From Reyranella sp. (GTDB taxonomy: Bacteria; Pseudomonadota; Alphaproteobacteria; Reyranellales; Reyranellaceae): DNA of 8,585 nt. The notes under the pieces were generated by a model that saw only the letters and a program-made list of their open reading frames with translations, had not been told where the DNA came from and searched no databases. The stretch spans positions 1 to 8,585 of the forward strand of contig JADHLS010000187.1 in the NCBI GenBank assembly GCA_016780605.1, given 5' to 3'. Shown piece by piece: positions 6,642 through 8,585 of this stretch; position 1 is the stretch's first letter, and each line of letters opens with the position of its first letter. Both the position numbers and the translations under genes were made by a program.

Positions 6642-6661
6642 CGCCATGTCGCCCGGTTACG
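6637..6661. promoter_or_regulatory. Second GTAAC/GTTAC inverted pair, before the anti-sigma-like gene
   Basis: CGTAAC at 6637-6642, which contains the sigma factor stop codon TAA, and GTTACG at 6656-6661 are perfect inverted copies 13 bases apart. The core is the same as in the motif cluster upstream of the sigma gene. It could be a second promoter or operator inside the operon, or a weak RNA hairpin that tunes translation of the next gene. Confidence 0.3.
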
Positions 6662-6689
6662 TCCCCTTGAGTAATGGTAAGCTCAAATC

Positions 6690-7529
6690 ATGAACACGCG
6701 CCTGCCCGACGGACAGGACCCACCGGAAGCCGATGATCCGGTGATGCTGGCCGTGCTGGCGAATAGCGGACGGAGCTCCACGCCGTTGTCGGCTGACCAG
6801 GAGCAGCTGCTCGGCGATTGGGTCGCTGGCCGGCTGGCGCCCGACGACGCGGCGCGTGCGGCAGCCCTCGTCAAACAGAACGCACTAGCGGCGGAGCGCG
6901 TTCTCGAACGGCGGTTGCAGGCCGCCGCTGCGGAAAGTCCGCCGATCCCGCAGGCCCTCTCGGCGCGCATCCTGCAGGCGGGTATCCCGCCGAGGCCGTC
7001 GGCAATGACGGCATGGTGGCGTTCGCTGGGCCGCCGACAGTGGATGGGCATCGTCGGGGCGGCCGCTCTCGCATCGATCCTGGTGGTCGCCGGCATGCCG
7101 GTCCTGCAGCAGATGATGAGCGGCAGCCCGCTCCAAGTGGCTATGGTGACGATCGGTGATCGTGGCCCGCTGTTCGAAGCGTCCGACCTTCGCATGAGAG
7201 GCACGGCGCCAGCCCCGGCAGCCGACCAACGCTTCCGGGACGTCGAGGTGCCGACCGGTCTGCTCAAGGAGCTTGTTGCGACGGGTCAGCCAAAGGCTGC
7301 GGCGTCGCGCGACATCGAACGCTATGTGCTCGGGCCCGGCGCGACCGGCGATCGGCCTCTGCGGCTGATCGTCGATTCCGCCCTGAAGCAAAGGCTGGAA
7401 ACGGCCGGTGGCGATCAGACGCTTGTGCGCGTCTACGATCTGGGCGACCCGCGTTCGGTGGACATCAGGAATCTCGTCGGGCTACCGGCAAACAACGAGC
7501 GCGCCTTCCTGCTGACCATCAGGCCATGA
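6690..7529 (+). CDS. Single-pass membrane protein, probable zinc-free anti-sigma factor
   Basis: This 279-aa protein has three parts. The cytoplasmic N-terminus (1-115) contains SADQEQLLGDWVAGRLAPDD (34-53), followed by a long Ala/Arg-rich helix (54-80). This resembles the helical sigma-binding segment of anti-sigma factors. A membrane helix spans about 119-137 (MGIVGAAALASILVVAGMP), preceded by positive residues (RRQW). A periplasmic domain of about 140 residues follows (PLQVAMVTIGDRG onward) and may be the sensor. The protein has no Cys and no His, so the zinc-binding HxxxCxxC motif of many anti-sigma factors is absent. It would hold the sigma factor at the inner membrane until a signal releases it; this is inferred from position and layout. 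The only ribosome binding site is a weak GGTAAG. Its stop overlaps the next start (ATGA, 7526-7529), suggesting translational coupling. No family was named from sequence. Confidence 0.72.
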   Translation: MNTRLPDGQDPPEADDPVMLAVLANSGRSSTPLSADQEQLLGDWVAGRLAPDDAARAAALVKQNALAAERVLERRLQAAAAESPPIPQALSARILQAGIPPRPSAMTAWWRSLGRRQWMGIVGAAALASILVVAGMPVLQQMMSGSPLQVAMVTIGDRGPLFEASDLRMRGTAPAPAADQRFRDVEVPTGLLKELVATGQPKAAASRDIERYVLGPGATGDRPLRLIVDSALKQRLETAGGDQTLVRVYDLGDPRSVDIRNLVGLPANNERAFLLTIRP

Positions 7530-8585
7530 CGCCCGGCTTGGCCATCCTCGCAAGACGATGGATCGGCGCCCTCGCTGCCCTGGTCGTTGTGGCTGCGAGC
7601 CAATCGGCGCCCGTGATGGCTCAGCAATCCGCCGACTCTCAACGCATCGGCAATCTCCTTCGCGAAGGGCGCAATCTCGATGCCATGGAATTGGCGAAAC
7701 AGATGGCCGCCACCGCATCGCCGGCCGAACGTCAGAACGTCTTCGAATACGCCGGTTGGGTTTGCCGGGTCACGCAGGACCTCGACTGCCTGCACGACAT
7801 CCTGGGTATGGCGATACCCCATATGGAAGCCGCCGTCCGTGCGCCAGGAGCGGATCGTTCGAGCGTCAGGGGCTATTTGTTGCTGCTGGCGTCGTATCAA
7901 GTCGCCACTGGCGACTATGAGTCGCCGGCAAGATTTCTCGCTCCCGACTCCATCCCGAAAGCTGCCACTGCCGTCAGTGATCCGCTTCTGTTCGCGGAAC
8001 TACAGCTGCTCGCCGCCCAACGAGCGAGACAGGTTTCGGATTTCGAGGCGGCGCGCGATCACCTGGACAAGGCGCTTGTGGCGGCCTTTTCGCTGGCGGG
8101 GCCAATCCGGCTTCATGCGCCCCGTCTCATCGTTCGGAGCATCGCTCAGCTTGCGGAAAATTTCGATATCGACCGGGCGTTGCGACTGCTGGCTGCCGCG
8201 GACCCGCTGCTTCAGACGATTCCGCCGGACAGCTTCCTGAGCTTCGAGTACCTGCGACTGCGCGCTGACCTCATGGCCTATGGGCGGGACTATCGCGGGG
8301 CTGCGACGGTCCTGAAAATGGCGCTGCCAAAGCTCGAACGGTTGCAACTGGGGCCGGCACGCAAGCTCGCGCTGCAGGCCGCCGGTTACAATGACCTGCT
8401 GGGTCTCGAGGTGATGAACGGTCGCCCCGATGAAGTACGCGATCTGCTGAAATCGCATCCGCTCATGGCGATGAAGGCCGAGATTCTGGCCCGCGGCTAC
8501 TTCGCGGACGGCAATGAGTTCAACTTCGCGCTCGCCGAGGAATTCGCACGATGGAGCCTCCGCGATCAGACGACCACCGGCTGGG
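7526..8585 (+). CDS. Exported helical-repeat (TPR-like) protein, 3' end outside the window
   Basis: The frame is open from ATG 7526 to the right edge without a stop (353 full codons), so the protein is partial at its C-terminus. Residues 1-32 are a signal peptide: Arg-rich start, hydrophobic WIGALAALVVVAAS, cleavage near PVMAQ. The rest is almost entirely helical, with repeated pairs of amphipathic helices of TPR type: IGNLLREGRNLDAMELAKQM (41-60), LLLLASYQVATGDYESPARF (118-137), LLAAQRARQVSDFEAARDHL (161-180), LRADLMAYGRDYRGAATVLK (245-264) and LARGYFADGNEFNFALAEEF (321-340). The start overlaps the upstream stop (ATGA), so it belongs to the sigma/anti-sigma operon and probably acts in the periplasm. 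In some bacteria such operons end in TPR proteins with a C-terminal CHAT (caspase-like) domain. That part would lie beyond this window, so it is only a prediction. Confidence 0.82.
   Translation, partial: MTPGLAILARRWIGALAALVVVAASQSAPVMAQQSADSQRIGNLLREGRNLDAMELAKQMAATASPAERQNVFEYAGWVCRVTQDLDCLHDILGMAIPHMEAAVRAPGADRSSVRGYLLLLASYQVATGDYESPARFLAPDSIPKAATAVSDPLLFAELQLLAAQRARQVSDFEAARDHLDKALVAAFSLAGPIRLHAPRLIVRSIAQLAENFDIDRALRLLAAADPLLQTIPPDSFLSFEYLRLRADLMAYGRDYRGAATVLKMALPKLERLQLGPARKLALQAAGYNDLLGLEVMNGRPDEVRDLLKSHPLMAMKAEILARGYFADGNEFNFALAEEFARWSLRDQTTTGW

Noticed and set aside
7558..8458. Several open frames overlapping the right-hand gene on both strands
   Set aside because: They are shadows of the frame that starts at 7526, which overlaps the upstream stop by ATGA, encodes a signal peptide and helical repeats, and stays open to the window edge.

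Overview
The window looks like chromosomal DNA of a GC-rich alphaproteobacterium, perhaps of the Bradyrhizobium/Reyranella kind. I base this on the strong G/C third-position preference of the central and right-hand genes, on a small secreted protein of a type I associate with that class, and on an ECF sigma operon with a TPR protein. The genus is inference.

Left part (1-2495): a 471-aa protein with a long proline-rich, low-complexity N-terminal part and a compact C-terminal domain carrying a PD-(D/E)XK-type nuclease signature. A 253-aa unrecognised gene follows after a 205-bp gap. The C-terminal domain and the 253-aa gene are clearly AT-richer than the rest of the window. This is the layout of a polymorphic toxin and its immunity gene, and it is the best candidate here for an undescribed system. 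The 253-aa gene is preceded by a TTGACG box that abuts a perfect 7-bp-arm palindrome.

Centre (2571-5389): a 64-aa secreted peptide gene (minus strand) diverges from a two-gene operon (plus strand). The operon encodes an MFS transporter of the anion:cation symporter type and an exported alpha/beta hydrolase with the fold of homoserine acetyltransferase (MetX). The hydrolase may release an organic acid outside the cytoplasm that the transporter then takes up; this is inference from adjacency and localisation.

Right part (5394-8585): a 176-aa secreted protein gene (minus strand) diverges from a three-gene operon (plus strand). The operon encodes an ECF sigma factor starting at TTG, a single-pass membrane protein that looks like a zinc-free anti-sigma factor, and a signal-peptide-bearing helical-repeat protein that runs off the right edge. 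The anti-sigma and helical-repeat genes overlap by ATGA. GTTAC/GTAAC motifs recur in front of the sigma gene and again in front of the anti-sigma gene, and may mark autoregulation.

No tRNA, rRNA, CRISPR array, insertion sequence or convincing rho-independent terminator was seen.
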